The notes beneath the pieces are model-generated. The model made no database searches. It worked only from the letters and a program-made list of their open reading frames with translations, and was not told where the DNA came from. The translations under genes were made by a program, and so were the position numbers. From contig JACIYT010000012.1 in NCBI GenBank assembly GCA_014359765.1, positions 16,115-80,114 on the forward strand: DNA of 64,000 bases, given 5' to 3'. Position 1 is the first letter of the stretch. Every line of letters begins with the position of its first letter. The DNA comes from Roseovarius sp. GTDB lineage: Bacteria; Pseudomonadota; Alphaproteobacteria; Rhodobacterales; Rhodobacteraceae. This document shows, piece after piece, positions 6,563 to 14,871 of this stretch.

Positions 6563-8665
6563 ATGCCCGACCGCGCCCGCCTCCTGCCCCGCCCGCGCGA
6601 GCGGCTTGTATTCGCGATGCTGGCGGTGCTGGCCCTCGGATGCCTGGTGGCGGCGGCGGCGATCACCGTGCAGGTGCTCGGCAGGCTCGATGCCTATGGA
6701 AGCGCCGACAGCGACAATCCGCCCTGGACCATAGCGCAGCTCGAGGTGGACCAGATGCGCTTTCGCCTCGCGCTCGCGCGGCTCGATCCGGCGGATCCCG
6801 GGACCGCGACCGCCGCACGCCGCGCGTTCGACCTGCTCTACAGCCGCGCCATGACCCTGCATACCGGCCCGGCCTATCGGGAGATTCTCGATACCGGGCC
6901 GGCCCGGGCCGAGCTGCGCGCGATCATCGCCCTCCTTGGCGAGATGATGCCGGTGATCGACAGCACCGACGCGGCGATTTTCGCCGGGCACGCGCAGCTT
7001 GTCCAACGGGCCGAGGCCCTGACCGAGCCGATTCGCGCGCTCGCGGCGCAGGCCATCGCGCTCGATGCGCGCCATGGCGATGCCGAGCGCGCGGCGCTCA
7101 CCGAGCAGATCGTCACGCTCACCGCGCTCAGCCTGGCGATGATGCTGGCGCTCGGGGGGCTTCTGTGGATGCTCTGGCGGCTCTATCGCAGCCGGCTTGC
7201 CGCACGGGTGGAGGCCGCCGCCGCGCGCGAGCGCGAGCTCAGGGGCCTCGCGGCGCGCGCGCGCTTTCTCGCCATGGTGAGCCACGAGATGCGCACGCCG
7301 CTCAACAGCCTGCTGGGGGCGCTCGAATTGCTCGAGGACAGCGCGCTCGCGCCCGAACAGGCGCGCCTCGCGCGCATCATGCGCAGCTCGGGCGCGGCGT
7401 TGCGCGGCCATATCGACGAGGCGCTCGACGGGCTTCAGGCCGAGACCGGCCACATCGCCCTGCACCCCGCGCCCTTCGATCTCGACGCGATGCTCGCGGA
7501 GCTGATCGAGAGCCAGCGCGCCGCCGCCGAAAGGCGCGGCAACCGGCTACTGCTGGCGCTGCCCGAGGGCGGCCTGGGGCATGTGACAGGCGACCGGCAG
7601 CGGCTTGGCCAGGTGCTGCTCAATCTGCTGGCCAATGCCGTCAAGTTCACCTCCGGGGGCAGCATCACCCTCGCGGCGGAGCGCGCGCAGGACGGCACCG
7701 GCATGGTGTTCCGGGTCACCGATACGGGCATCGGCATCCCCGAGGCGGACCTGCCCCGCGTGTTCGAGGATTTCGTGCGCCTGCCAGCCCCCGATGGCGC
7801 CGAGCGCGAGGGCAGCGGGCTCGGCCTGGGCATCGCGCGCCAGATCGTCACGCGGATGGGCGGGCAGATCGCAGCCACGAGCCGCGCGGGCGAGGGCAGC
7901 TGTTTCACCGTGCGCCTCGCCCTGCCGCCGGCTGCCCCGCCCGGGGCCGCGCCCGAGCCGACAGCGCCGCTGCGCGTGCTCGTGGTCGAGGACACCCATG
8001 CCAGCCGCATCGTCCTGGCCGCGATGCTGGCGCGCGACGGGCACACGGCCGTGCTCTCCCGTGACGGGCTCGACGGGGTGCGGCAGGCCGGGCGCGGCGC
8101 GGTGGACCTGATCGTGATGGATCTCGACATGCCGAGGCTCGACGGGGTGGCGGCCGCCCGTCGCATCCGCGCGGGCGCCGGGCCCAATGCCCGCACCCCG
8201 ATCGTGGCACTCACCGCCCATTGCAGCCCCGCCGACCGCGCGCGGCTGCGCGAGGCGGGGATCGACGCCATCGAGACCAAGCCGCTCAGCCGCGCGCGGC
8301 TGCGTGCGCTGCTGAGGCAGGCGCAAGCCGCGCCGGCGCTGATCGACCGGGCCCATCTCGCGCAGCTGGCCGCGCTGATGCCGGCCACGGGGCTCGACGC
8401 GGCGCTTGCCGGCCTGCGCGCCGAGGCCGAAGCGCTTCTTGCCCTGTCCGAGACGACGCCGCCCGAGGTGCTGCGCCCCCGTATTCACCGCCTTGCCGGC
8501 ACCGCCGCCACCTGCGGCGCGCGCGCGCTCCATGCGCTTCTTGGCCGGATCGAGGCCGCGCTCGTGGCGGGCCGGGCGGAGGAGGCGCGCGCGCTCCGCG
8601 CCGCGCTGCCCGCGCTCTGGCAGGATACCGAGGCCGCGCTGCGCCCGCACCGGACCGCCGCCTGA
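6563..8665 (+). CDS. Hybrid sensor histidine kinase (HisKA-HATPase-REC-HPt)
   Basis: A 700-residue membrane sensor. TM1 is at about 14-37, a periplasmic region of roughly 145 residues follows, and TM2 is at about 183-206. The HisKA domain has phospho-His241 in MVSHEMRTPLN. The ATPase domain has the N-box NLLANAVKF, DTGIGI near 387 and GSGLGLGIA near 417. The receiver (about 471-585) has Asp520 and Lys573, and the C-terminal HPt domain has His642 in IHRLAGTAATCGA. All relay residues are present, so a full His-Asp-His-Asp phosphorelay to the divergent response regulator is likely. It probably forms an operon with the secreted molybdopterin-fold protein 12 nt upstream, which may be its periplasmic input. 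Confidence 0.92.
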   Translation: MPDRARLLPRPRERLVFAMLAVLALGCLVAAAAITVQVLGRLDAYGSADSDNPPWTIAQLEVDQMRFRLALARLDPADPGTATAARRAFDLLYSRAMTLHTGPAYREILDTGPARAELRAIIALLGEMMPVIDSTDAAIFAGHAQLVQRAEALTEPIRALAAQAIALDARHGDAERAALTEQIVTLTALSLAMMLALGGLLWMLWRLYRSRLAARVEAAAARERELRGLAARARFLAMVSHEMRTPLNSLLGALELLEDSALAPEQARLARIMRSSGAALRGHIDEALDGLQAETGHIALHPAPFDLDAMLAELIESQRAAAERRGNRLLLALPEGGLGHVTGDRQRLGQVLLNLLANAVKFTSGGSITLAAERAQDGTGMVFRVTDTGIGIPEADLPRVFEDFVRLPAPDGAEREGSGLGLGIARQIVTRMGGQIAATSRAGEGSCFTVRLALPPAAPPGAAPEPTAPLRVLVVEDTHASRIVLAAMLARDGHTAVLSRDGLDGVRQAGRGAVDLIVMDLDMPRLDGVAAARRIRAGAGPNARTPIVALTAHCSPADRARLREAGIDAIETKPLSRARLRALLRQAQAAPALIDRAHLAQLAALMPATGLDAALAGLRAEAEALLALSETTPPEVLRPRIHRLAGTAATCGARALHALLGRIEAALVAGRAEEARALRAALPALWQDTEAALRPHRTAA

Positions 8666-8684
8666 CCCCCGCGCTCACACGGAT

Positions 8685-8712
8685 TTGCCTTTCTTTCCGG
8701 ATGCGATAGCTT
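8685..8712 (+). promoter_or_regulatory. Promoter of the RND efflux operon
   Basis: TTGCCT (8685-8690), a 16-nt spacer and TAGCTT (8707-8712), about 40 nt before the adaptor start. It matches the pattern seen before several other genes in the window. Confidence 0.55.
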
Positions 8713-8752
8713 TACCCCGATTGCGGCAGAGCGCGCGAAGGATCCCCCGGAC

Positions 8753-9886
8753 ATGTCCATAGTCAAGCAACTCCTGATCCTCAGCCTCCTCGCCGGGGCG
8801 GTTTACGGCGGGTATGCCTATTGGCGCAGCCAGAACGCCGCCGATCCCGCCCTGACCGCGCAACAGCCCTCGCGCCCGGTCAGTGTGGAACTGGCGCGCG
8901 CCGAGCGGCGGATCATGCAGCGCAGCATCGAGGCGGTCGGCACCACCCGCGCCCTGCGCTCCGTCGAGATCGTGCCGGAGGCCGATGGCCGCCTGGTCGC
9001 GCTCGACATCACGGCAGGTGCGCGCGTGACCGAGGGCCAGGTCCTTGCCCGGCTCGATGACACGATCGAGCGCGCCGATCTCGCCCAGGCCGAGGCGGTG
9101 CTCACCGAGCGCAGCCAGTCGCTCGAACGTATCCGCACGCTGCGCCAGACCAATGCCGTCTCGCAGGCCGCCCTCGAGGAGGCGGTGGCCCGTCTGGCCG
9201 AGGCCGAGGCCGCCGCCGACCGCGCCCGCCGCCGTCTCGCCGATCGCACGATCACCGCCCCCTTCAGCGGCGTGCTCGGGCTCACCGGCTATGACGTGGG
9301 CGCGCGGGTGACCAAGGGCGAGGTCCTCGCCCGGCTCGACGACCTGAGCGCGGTGGAGGTGGAATTTTCCCTGCCCGAGACGATCTTTGCCCAGGTTGCG
9401 CAGGGCCAGCGGATCGTCGCCCGCGCCGCCGCCTTTCCGGGGCGCGACTTCACCGGCACCATCGCCGCCGTGGACAGCCGCATCGACCCGGTGAGCCGGG
9501 CCTTTCGCACCCGCGCGCTCATCCCCAACCCGGACAGCATCCTGCCCGCGGGCATGTTCCTGTCGCTCACCCTCGTGCTCGAGGAGAACGAGAACACCGT
9601 CGTGCCCGAGGAGGCGATCGTGTTCCAGGCAGCGCAGACCTATGTCTTTGTCGCCGAGGAGGGCGTGGCCCGGCGGCGCATCGTCACCACCGGGCTGCGG
9701 CGCGACGGGGTGATCGCCATCCTCGATGGCCTCGCCCCCGGCGAGGAGGTGGTGGTGCGGGGGCTGACGCGGGTGCGCGACGGCGCGCCGATCGAGATCC
9801 TCGCGCGCGACCGCGACGCCACTGCCGGCACCGGGACTGGGACTGGCACCGGCACTGGCACCGCGGCAGCCAGGAGGCCGACATGA
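8753..9886 (+). CDS. RND efflux periplasmic adaptor (membrane fusion protein)
   Basis: A 377-residue HlyD-type adaptor that links an RND pump to the outer membrane. It has an N-terminal membrane anchor (about 5-24), a lipoyl-like half motif (VEIVPEADGRLVAL), an alpha-helical hairpin (about 100-160, rich in Glu/Arg/Ala), the second lipoyl half (TITAPFSGVLGL), then beta-barrel and proximal domains. The C-terminus carries six consecutive Gly-Thr dipeptides encoded by a 6-bp tandem repeat at 9827-9862, then a basic tail. The stop overlaps the start of the pump gene by 4 nt (ATGA), implying translational coupling. No outer-membrane TolC gene follows. Substrate unknown. Confidence 0.93.
   Translation: MSIVKQLLILSLLAGAVYGGYAYWRSQNAADPALTAQQPSRPVSVELARAERRIMQRSIEAVGTTRALRSVEIVPEADGRLVALDITAGARVTEGQVLARLDDTIERADLAQAEAVLTERSQSLERIRTLRQTNAVSQAALEEAVARLAEAEAAADRARRRLADRTITAPFSGVLGLTGYDVGARVTKGEVLARLDDLSAVEVEFSLPETIFAQVAQGQRIVARAAAFPGRDFTGTIAAVDSRIDPVSRAFRTRALIPNPDSILPAGMFLSLTLVLEENENTVVPEEAIVFQAAQTYVFVAEEGVARRRIVTTGLRRDGVIAILDGLAPGEEVVVRGLTRVRDGAPIEILARDRDATAGTGTGTGTGTGTAAARRPT
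9827..9862. repeat. Six 6-bp tandem units encoding (Gly-Thr)6
   Basis: Units GGCACC/GGGACT/GGCACT follow head to tail and encode the C-terminal Gly-Thr run of the efflux adaptor. Copy number could vary without a frame change. Confidence 0.85.
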
Positions 9887-12800
9887 CGATCTCGGAAATC
9901 TCCGTCCGCCGCCCGGTGCTGGCGGCCGTTGCGAGCCTTCTGATCATCATCTTCGGCATTGCCGCGCTGCGCGACCTGCCGGTGCGCGAACTGCCCGATG
10001 TGGACAATTCCGTGGTCACCGTCACCACCACCTATCGCGGCGCCGCGCCCGAGGTGATCGACACCGACATCACCGAGACGGTGGAGGGGGCCGTCGCCTC
10101 GATCTCGGGGATCCGCACCATCACCTCGGAGAGTCGCCAGGGCCGCTCGCGCGTGACCATCGAATTCGAGACCGGGGTCGATATCGACGTGGCCGCCAAT
10201 GACGTGCGCGACGCGGTCGGCCGGGTGCGCGGCGACCTGCCCGAAGAGGCCGACGAGCCGCAGGTGGTCAAGAGCGATGCCGATGCCGATCCGGTGATGC
10301 GGCTGGCCATCACCTCGGACCGGATGACCACCGCCGAGATCACCGACTATATCGACCGTTTCATCGCCGACCGGATCGCCACGCTCGACGGGGTGGCCGA
10401 TGTCGATATCGCGGGCGACCGGCCCTTTGCGGTGCGTATCTGGCTCGACCGGCGCGCGCTGGCGGCGCGCAACCTGACCGTGGCCGATGTCGAGGCGGCG
10501 CTGCGGCGCGCCAATATCGAACTGCCCGCAGGCGAGGTCGAATCCTACAATCGCCAGCTCACCGTGCGCCTCAACAGCCGGCTGGCCAGCGTCGAGGATT
10601 TCCGCGACGTGGTGCTGGACCGGGTGGCGGGCTATCCCGTGCGTCTTGGCGATGTGGCGCGCATCGCGCCCGGCGTGGCCGACGATTCCACCATCGTGCG
10701 CACCAACGGCACCGAGGCCGTGGCCCTTTCGGTGCTGCGCCAGAGCCAGTCGAACACGCTGGCCATCTCGCAGGCCGTGCGCGCCGAGATCGCCGCGCTC
10801 ACCCCCACCCTGCCCGAGGGGATGGAGATCATCGTGAATTCCGACGATGCGCTCTTTGTCGGCGCCTCGATCCGCGAGGTGGTCAGCGCGCTGTTCATCT
10901 CTCTGGCGCTGGTGGTGGCGGTGATCCTGTTGTTCCTGCGCAGCTTTCGCGCGACGCTGATCCCGGCGATCACGATTCCGGTGGCGCTGATCGGCACGTT
11001 CCTGCTGATCGGGCTGTGGGGGTTCTCGCTCAACACGCTGACGCTGCTCGCGCTGCTGCTGGCGATCGGGCTCGTGGTGGATGACGCGATCGTGGTGCTC
11101 GAGAACATCCAGCGCCGCATCGAGGAGGGCGAATCGGTCCTCGTGGCGAGCCTCAGGGGCGCGCGCCAGGTGACATTCGCGGTGATCGCCACATCCCTCA
11201 CGCTGATCGCGGTCTTCGTGCCGCTGTCCTTCATGCCGGGCCAGGTGGGGCGACTCTTCGTGGAATTCGGCTGGGTCATGGCCGGCACGGTGGCGATTTC
11301 GACCTTCGTCGCGCTCACGGCCTGCCCGGCGCTCGCCTCCAAGATCCTGAGCGCGCGCACCCCGCGCGGCGGAACCGGGGAAACGGTCCGCCGCGCGCCC
11401 TTCGTCCAGCGGGCCTATCGCGCCGCGCTCAGCCGCGCCATCGCCATGCCGCTCGTGGTGCTGCCGGTGGCGATTGCGGTGACCGCCGGGGCGGCGCTCT
11501 TCTACGGCAACCTGCCGAGCGAGCTTGCCCCGCGCGAGGATCGCGGCGTGGGATTTGTGCCGCTGACCGCGCCGCAAGGCTCGACCGTGGCCCATTCCGA
11601 CATGGCCGCCCGCCAGGTCGAGGACATCCTGCAACCCCATGTCGAGAGCGGCGAGATCGAGACGGTCTTTACCTTCACCGGCTGGGGCGGGCGCGCGTAT
11701 CGCTCCTTCGTGGTGTTCCGTCTCGCGCCATGGGAAGAGCGCGACCGCCCGATTTCCGCCCTCGTGGCCGAGCTCGCGCCGCAGATGGGCCGCGTCACCG
11801 TCGCGCGCGGTTTTCCGGTCACACCCGCCGGGCTGGGCCTGCGGGGCAATTCGACGCCGGTGCGCGTGGTCATCGGCGGCCCCGATTTCGAGAGCGTCAA
11901 GGGCTGGGCCAGCGAATTCCTGCGCCGCGCCGAGGAGGTGGAGGGGCTCGTCAATCCCGAGATCAACTTCGAGGAGAACCTGCCGCAGCTCGACATCTTC
12001 ATCGACCGCGCCCGCGCCGACGATCTCGGTATCTCGGCCGAGGTGATCGCCGCCACGCTCCAGACCATGCTCGCCTCGCGCGAGGTGACGACCTTCGTCA
12101 GCCGCGGGCGCGAATATCCGGTGCTCGTGCAGGCCGACCTTTCGGATCGGCGCACCCCCACCGATATCGAGAACATCTTCGTGCGCGCCGGCGACGGCGA
12201 GACGCTGGTGCCGCTCGGCGCGCTGGTGACGCTGACCGAGAATGCCGCCGCCCCCTCGCTGCAACGCTTCGACCGGCTGCCCTCGATCCAGCTCTCCGGC
12301 GCGCTCGCCCCCGACGCCGAGCTCGGCACCGTGCTCGACCGGCTGGAGGAGATCGCCCTCGAGATCCTGCCCCCCGAGGCGCGGCTCGGCTATGACGGGC
12401 AGTCGCGCACCTACAAGGACACGTCGGGCGGGGTCGGCGTGGTCTTCGTGCTGGCGCTGATCATCGTCTATCTCGTGCTCGCCGCGCAATTCGAGAGCTT
12501 CCTGCACCCGGTGGTGATCATGCTCACCGTGCCCATCGGCATCGCCGGCGCGATCTATGCCATGGCCTTCGGGGGGCTGTCGCTCAATGTCTACAGCCAG
12601 ATCGGGATCATATTGCTCATCGGCCTGATCGCCAAGAACGGCATCCTGATCGTCGAATTCGCCAACCAGCTGCGCGACGAGGGGATGGCGGTGCGCGAGG
12701 CGGTGATCGAGGCGTCGGTGCTGCGGCTGCGCCCGATCATGATGACGGCGATTTCCACCATCCTCGGCGCGCTGCCGCTGGTGCTCGCCTCCGGCGCGGG

Positions 12801-12981
12801 CGCCGAGAGCCGAATCGCGGTCGGCACGGTGATCATCGCGGGGCTGGGGCTGGCCTCGCTCCTGATGCTGTTCGTCACGCCGGTCCTCTACGACCTGCTG
12901 GCGCGCTTCACCCGCCCGCGCGGGGCGATCGAGAAGGCGCTGGAGGACGAGATCGGCGCCATTCCCCACCCCGCGGAATGA
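9883..12981 (+). CDS. RND-family efflux inner-membrane transporter (AcrB/MexF-like)
   Basis: A 1032-residue proton-driven pump of usual RND length. TM1 is near residues 10-30, followed by the first large periplasmic loop. TM4 carries the proton-relay pair Asp400/Asp401 in GLVVDDAIVVLEN. A second periplasmic loop and a second TM block follow (FVLALIIVYLVLAAQFES, GIILLIGLIAKNGILIVEFAN). ATG overlaps the adaptor stop by 4 nt, so the pump is made from the same operon. Sequence style is of the HAE1 branch that exports hydrophobic compounds, but no substrate can be read from the sequence. A long antisense open frame over this gene is a by-product of GC-rich codon use. Confidence 0.95.
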   Translation: MTISEISVRRPVLAAVASLLIIIFGIAALRDLPVRELPDVDNSVVTVTTTYRGAAPEVIDTDITETVEGAVASISGIRTITSESRQGRSRVTIEFETGVDIDVAANDVRDAVGRVRGDLPEEADEPQVVKSDADADPVMRLAITSDRMTTAEITDYIDRFIADRIATLDGVADVDIAGDRPFAVRIWLDRRALAARNLTVADVEAALRRANIELPAGEVESYNRQLTVRLNSRLASVEDFRDVVLDRVAGYPVRLGDVARIAPGVADDSTIVRTNGTEAVALSVLRQSQSNTLAISQAVRAEIAALTPTLPEGMEIIVNSDDALFVGASIREVVSALFISLALVVAVILLFLRSFRATLIPAITIPVALIGTFLLIGLWGFSLNTLTLLALLLAIGLVVDDAIVVLENIQRRIEEGESVLVASLRGARQVTFAVIATSLTLIAVFVPLSFMPGQVGRLFVEFGWVMAGTVAISTFVALTACPALASKILSARTPRGGTGETVRRAPFVQRAYRAALSRAIAMPLVVLPVAIAVTAGAALFYGNLPSELAPREDRGVGFVPLTAPQGSTVAHSDMAARQVEDILQPHVESGEIETVFTFTGWGGRAYRSFVVFRLAPWEERDRPISALVAELAPQMGRVTVARGFPVTPAGLGLRGNSTPVRVVIGGPDFESVKGWASEFLRRAEEVEGLVNPEINFEENLPQLDIFIDRARADDLGISAEVIAATLQTMLASREVTTFVSRGREYPVLVQADLSDRRTPTDIENIFVRAGDGETLVPLGALVTLTENAAAPSLQRFDRLPSIQLSGALAPDAELGTVLDRLEEIALEILPPEARLGYDGQSRTYKDTSGGVGVVFVLALIIVYLVLAAQFESFLHPVVIMLTVPIGIAGAIYAMAFGGLSLNVYSQIGIILLIGLIAKNGILIVEFANQLRDEGMAVREAVIEASVLRLRPIMMTAISTILGALPLVLASGAGAESRIAVGTVIIAGLGLASLLMLFVTPVLYDLLARFTRPRGAIEKALEDEIGAIPHPAE

Positions 12982-13064
12982 TTATCCGCGCCATCTTGCA
13001 CCGTCGCGCTGGCCATTGCCGCGCCCGGATGCGATAGACTTGGCGTGTCTGCCGGGGGTATGTC

Positions 13065-14870
13065 ATGCGGGGGTTTCTCGCCCGATCGGGTCTCATTGCA
13101 GTGGCGATGCTCGGCCTCGCCGGCCTGCCCGCGCCGGCCGCCGAGGTCAGCCTCACCGTGCCCGGCGCCTCGAAGGGGTTCACCGGGACGCTGCGCGACG
13201 GCTCGCTCAGCGTCGCCACCGCCGCCCAGGAGGACGCGACCGCGCAGGATCTGCTGGCCGCGGCCCAGGCCGATTACGCGCGGATTCTGGGCGTGCTCTA
13301 TGGCGAGGGATTTTATGGCGGGGTCATCTCGATCCGCGTGGACGGGCGCGAGGCGGCCGAGATCCCGCCGCTGGCTGCGCCCGCGGCGATCGCGCGCATC
13401 GACATCACCGTCGAGCGCGGTCCGCGTTTCAGCTTCGGGACCGCCGGGGTCGCGCCGCTCGCCCCCGGCACCGAACTGCCCGAGGGGTTCCGCCCCGGCG
13501 CGGACGCGCGCGGCGCGCTGGTCGGGGCTGCGGCGCGCGCGGGCGTCAGGGGCTGGCGCGACGCGGGCCATGCCAGGGCCACCGTCTCCGGCCAGGACAT
13601 CGTGGCCGATCACGCCCGCGCCCGGCTCGACGCGGCGATCGCGCTCGCCCCGGGGCCGCGCCTGCGCTTTGGCGATCTGGAGGTCCGCCATGGCCGCACC
13701 CCCAGCCGCGTGCGCGACGAGCGCATCCGCGCCATCGCGGGGCTGCCCACGGGCGAGACCTTTTCGCCCGCGTTGCTCGACAAATCCGCCAACCGGCTGC
13801 GCCGCACCGGGGCCTTCCGCTCGGTGCGGCTGATCGAGGCCGATACGCCGAACCCCGACGGCACGCTCGACATCGAGGCGCGGGTGAGCGACGCGCCGCG
13901 CCGCCGGGTCGGCGCGGGGGCGGAGATCTCTTCCTCGGAGGGCGTGACGCTCTCGGGATTCTGGCTGCACCGCAACCTGTGGGGCGGCGCCGAGCGGCTG
14001 CGCATCGACGCGCTGATCGGCGGCATCGGCGGCGATGGGGGGGGCGAGGATTTCCGCCTCGGGGCCCGGCTCGACCGCCCGGCCACCCTCTCGCCCGACA
14101 CCGGCACCTTTGTCCAGGCCACGATCGAGGACAATGACGAGCCCGATTATGACGAGCGCAAGGCCGAGATCGGTGCCGGCCTCACCCATGTCTTCTCGGA
14201 CACGCTGAGCGGCGAGGCGGGCCTTGCCTATCGCTATTCGGAAATCGAGGACGATCTGGGTTCGCGAACCCTTTCGCATGTTCTCCTGCCCGCGCAGCTG
14301 ACATGGGACCGGCGCGACGATCCGCTCAACCCGACGCGCGGTCTCTATCTCGATCTGACCGCCACCCCCTTTGTCAGCCCCGACAAGGGCAGCGCCGGCA
14401 GCCGCTTTCACGTCGATCTGCGCGACTACCTGACGCTTGGCGAGGCGCGGCGCGTGACGCTTGCGGGGCGCGTGCAGATGGGGAGCGTGGCAGGCGGCGA
14501 TTTCATCGACCTGCCCGCCGACATGCTGTTCTGGTCGGGCGGGGCGGGCACGGTGCGCGGCCAGGGCTATCAGGATCTGGGCGTCGATCTCGGACCGGGC
14601 ATCACCGTGGGCGGGCGGTCCTTTCTCGGGGTCTCGGGCGAGATCCGCGCCATGGCCACCGACCGCATCCAGGCCGTGGCCTTTGCCGATGCCGGATTCA
14701 TCGGCGAGAAGGCGGGGGGCAATGGCCAGAGCGACTGGCACGGGGGCGCGGGGATCGGCGCGCGGTATTTCACCCCGGTGGGACCGGTCCGGATCGACAT
14801 CGCGACGCCGCTCGGCGATGATGCCGGATCGGATTTCGAGATCTATATCGGCATCGGGCAGGCGTTCTGA
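13065..14870 (+). CDS. tamA: Omp85-family outer membrane assembly protein TamA
   Basis: A 601-residue protein that works with TamB in moving proteins, and possibly lipids, to the outer membrane. It has a signal peptide (about 1-25, ending PAPAAE), N-terminal POTRA-like domains (to about 290) and a C-terminal 16-strand barrel. The barrel has the Omp85 motif GTVRGQGYQDLG near residue 495 and ends PVGPVRIDIATPLG... with a terminal phenylalanine, as expected for BAM substrates. The start follows a GGGGGT box. TamB begins one base after the TamA stop (TGAgATG), so the pair is a tight operon. It is distinguished from BamA (which lies at 32008) by fewer POTRA domains and the TamB neighbour. Confidence 0.93.
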   Translation: MRGFLARSGLIAVAMLGLAGLPAPAAEVSLTVPGASKGFTGTLRDGSLSVATAAQEDATAQDLLAAAQADYARILGVLYGEGFYGGVISIRVDGREAAEIPPLAAPAAIARIDITVERGPRFSFGTAGVAPLAPGTELPEGFRPGADARGALVGAAARAGVRGWRDAGHARATVSGQDIVADHARARLDAAIALAPGPRLRFGDLEVRHGRTPSRVRDERIRAIAGLPTGETFSPALLDKSANRLRRTGAFRSVRLIEADTPNPDGTLDIEARVSDAPRRRVGAGAEISSSEGVTLSGFWLHRNLWGGAERLRIDALIGGIGGDGGGEDFRLGARLDRPATLSPDTGTFVQATIEDNDEPDYDERKAEIGAGLTHVFSDTLSGEAGLAYRYSEIEDDLGSRTLSHVLLPAQLTWDRRDDPLNPTRGLYLDLTATPFVSPDKGSAGSRFHVDLRDYLTLGEARRVTLAGRVQMGSVAGGDFIDLPADMLFWSGGAGTVRGQGYQDLGVDLGPGITVGGRSFLGVSGEIRAMATDRIQAVAFADAGFIGEKAGGNGQSDWHGGAGIGARYFTPVGPVRIDIATPLGDDAGSDFEIYIGIGQAF

Positions 14871-14871
14871 G

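Noticed and set aside
5192..7465. A 757-codon minus frame that would fuse the response regulator to an N-terminal extension
   Set aside because: The extra part is antisense to the secreted protein and kinase; the receiver domain starts properly at 5803 with its own ribosome site.
9640..12969. An 1109-codon open frame on minus across the RND pump
   Set aside because: Antisense shadow; composition dominated by Arg, His and Asp, no ribosome site, no domain.
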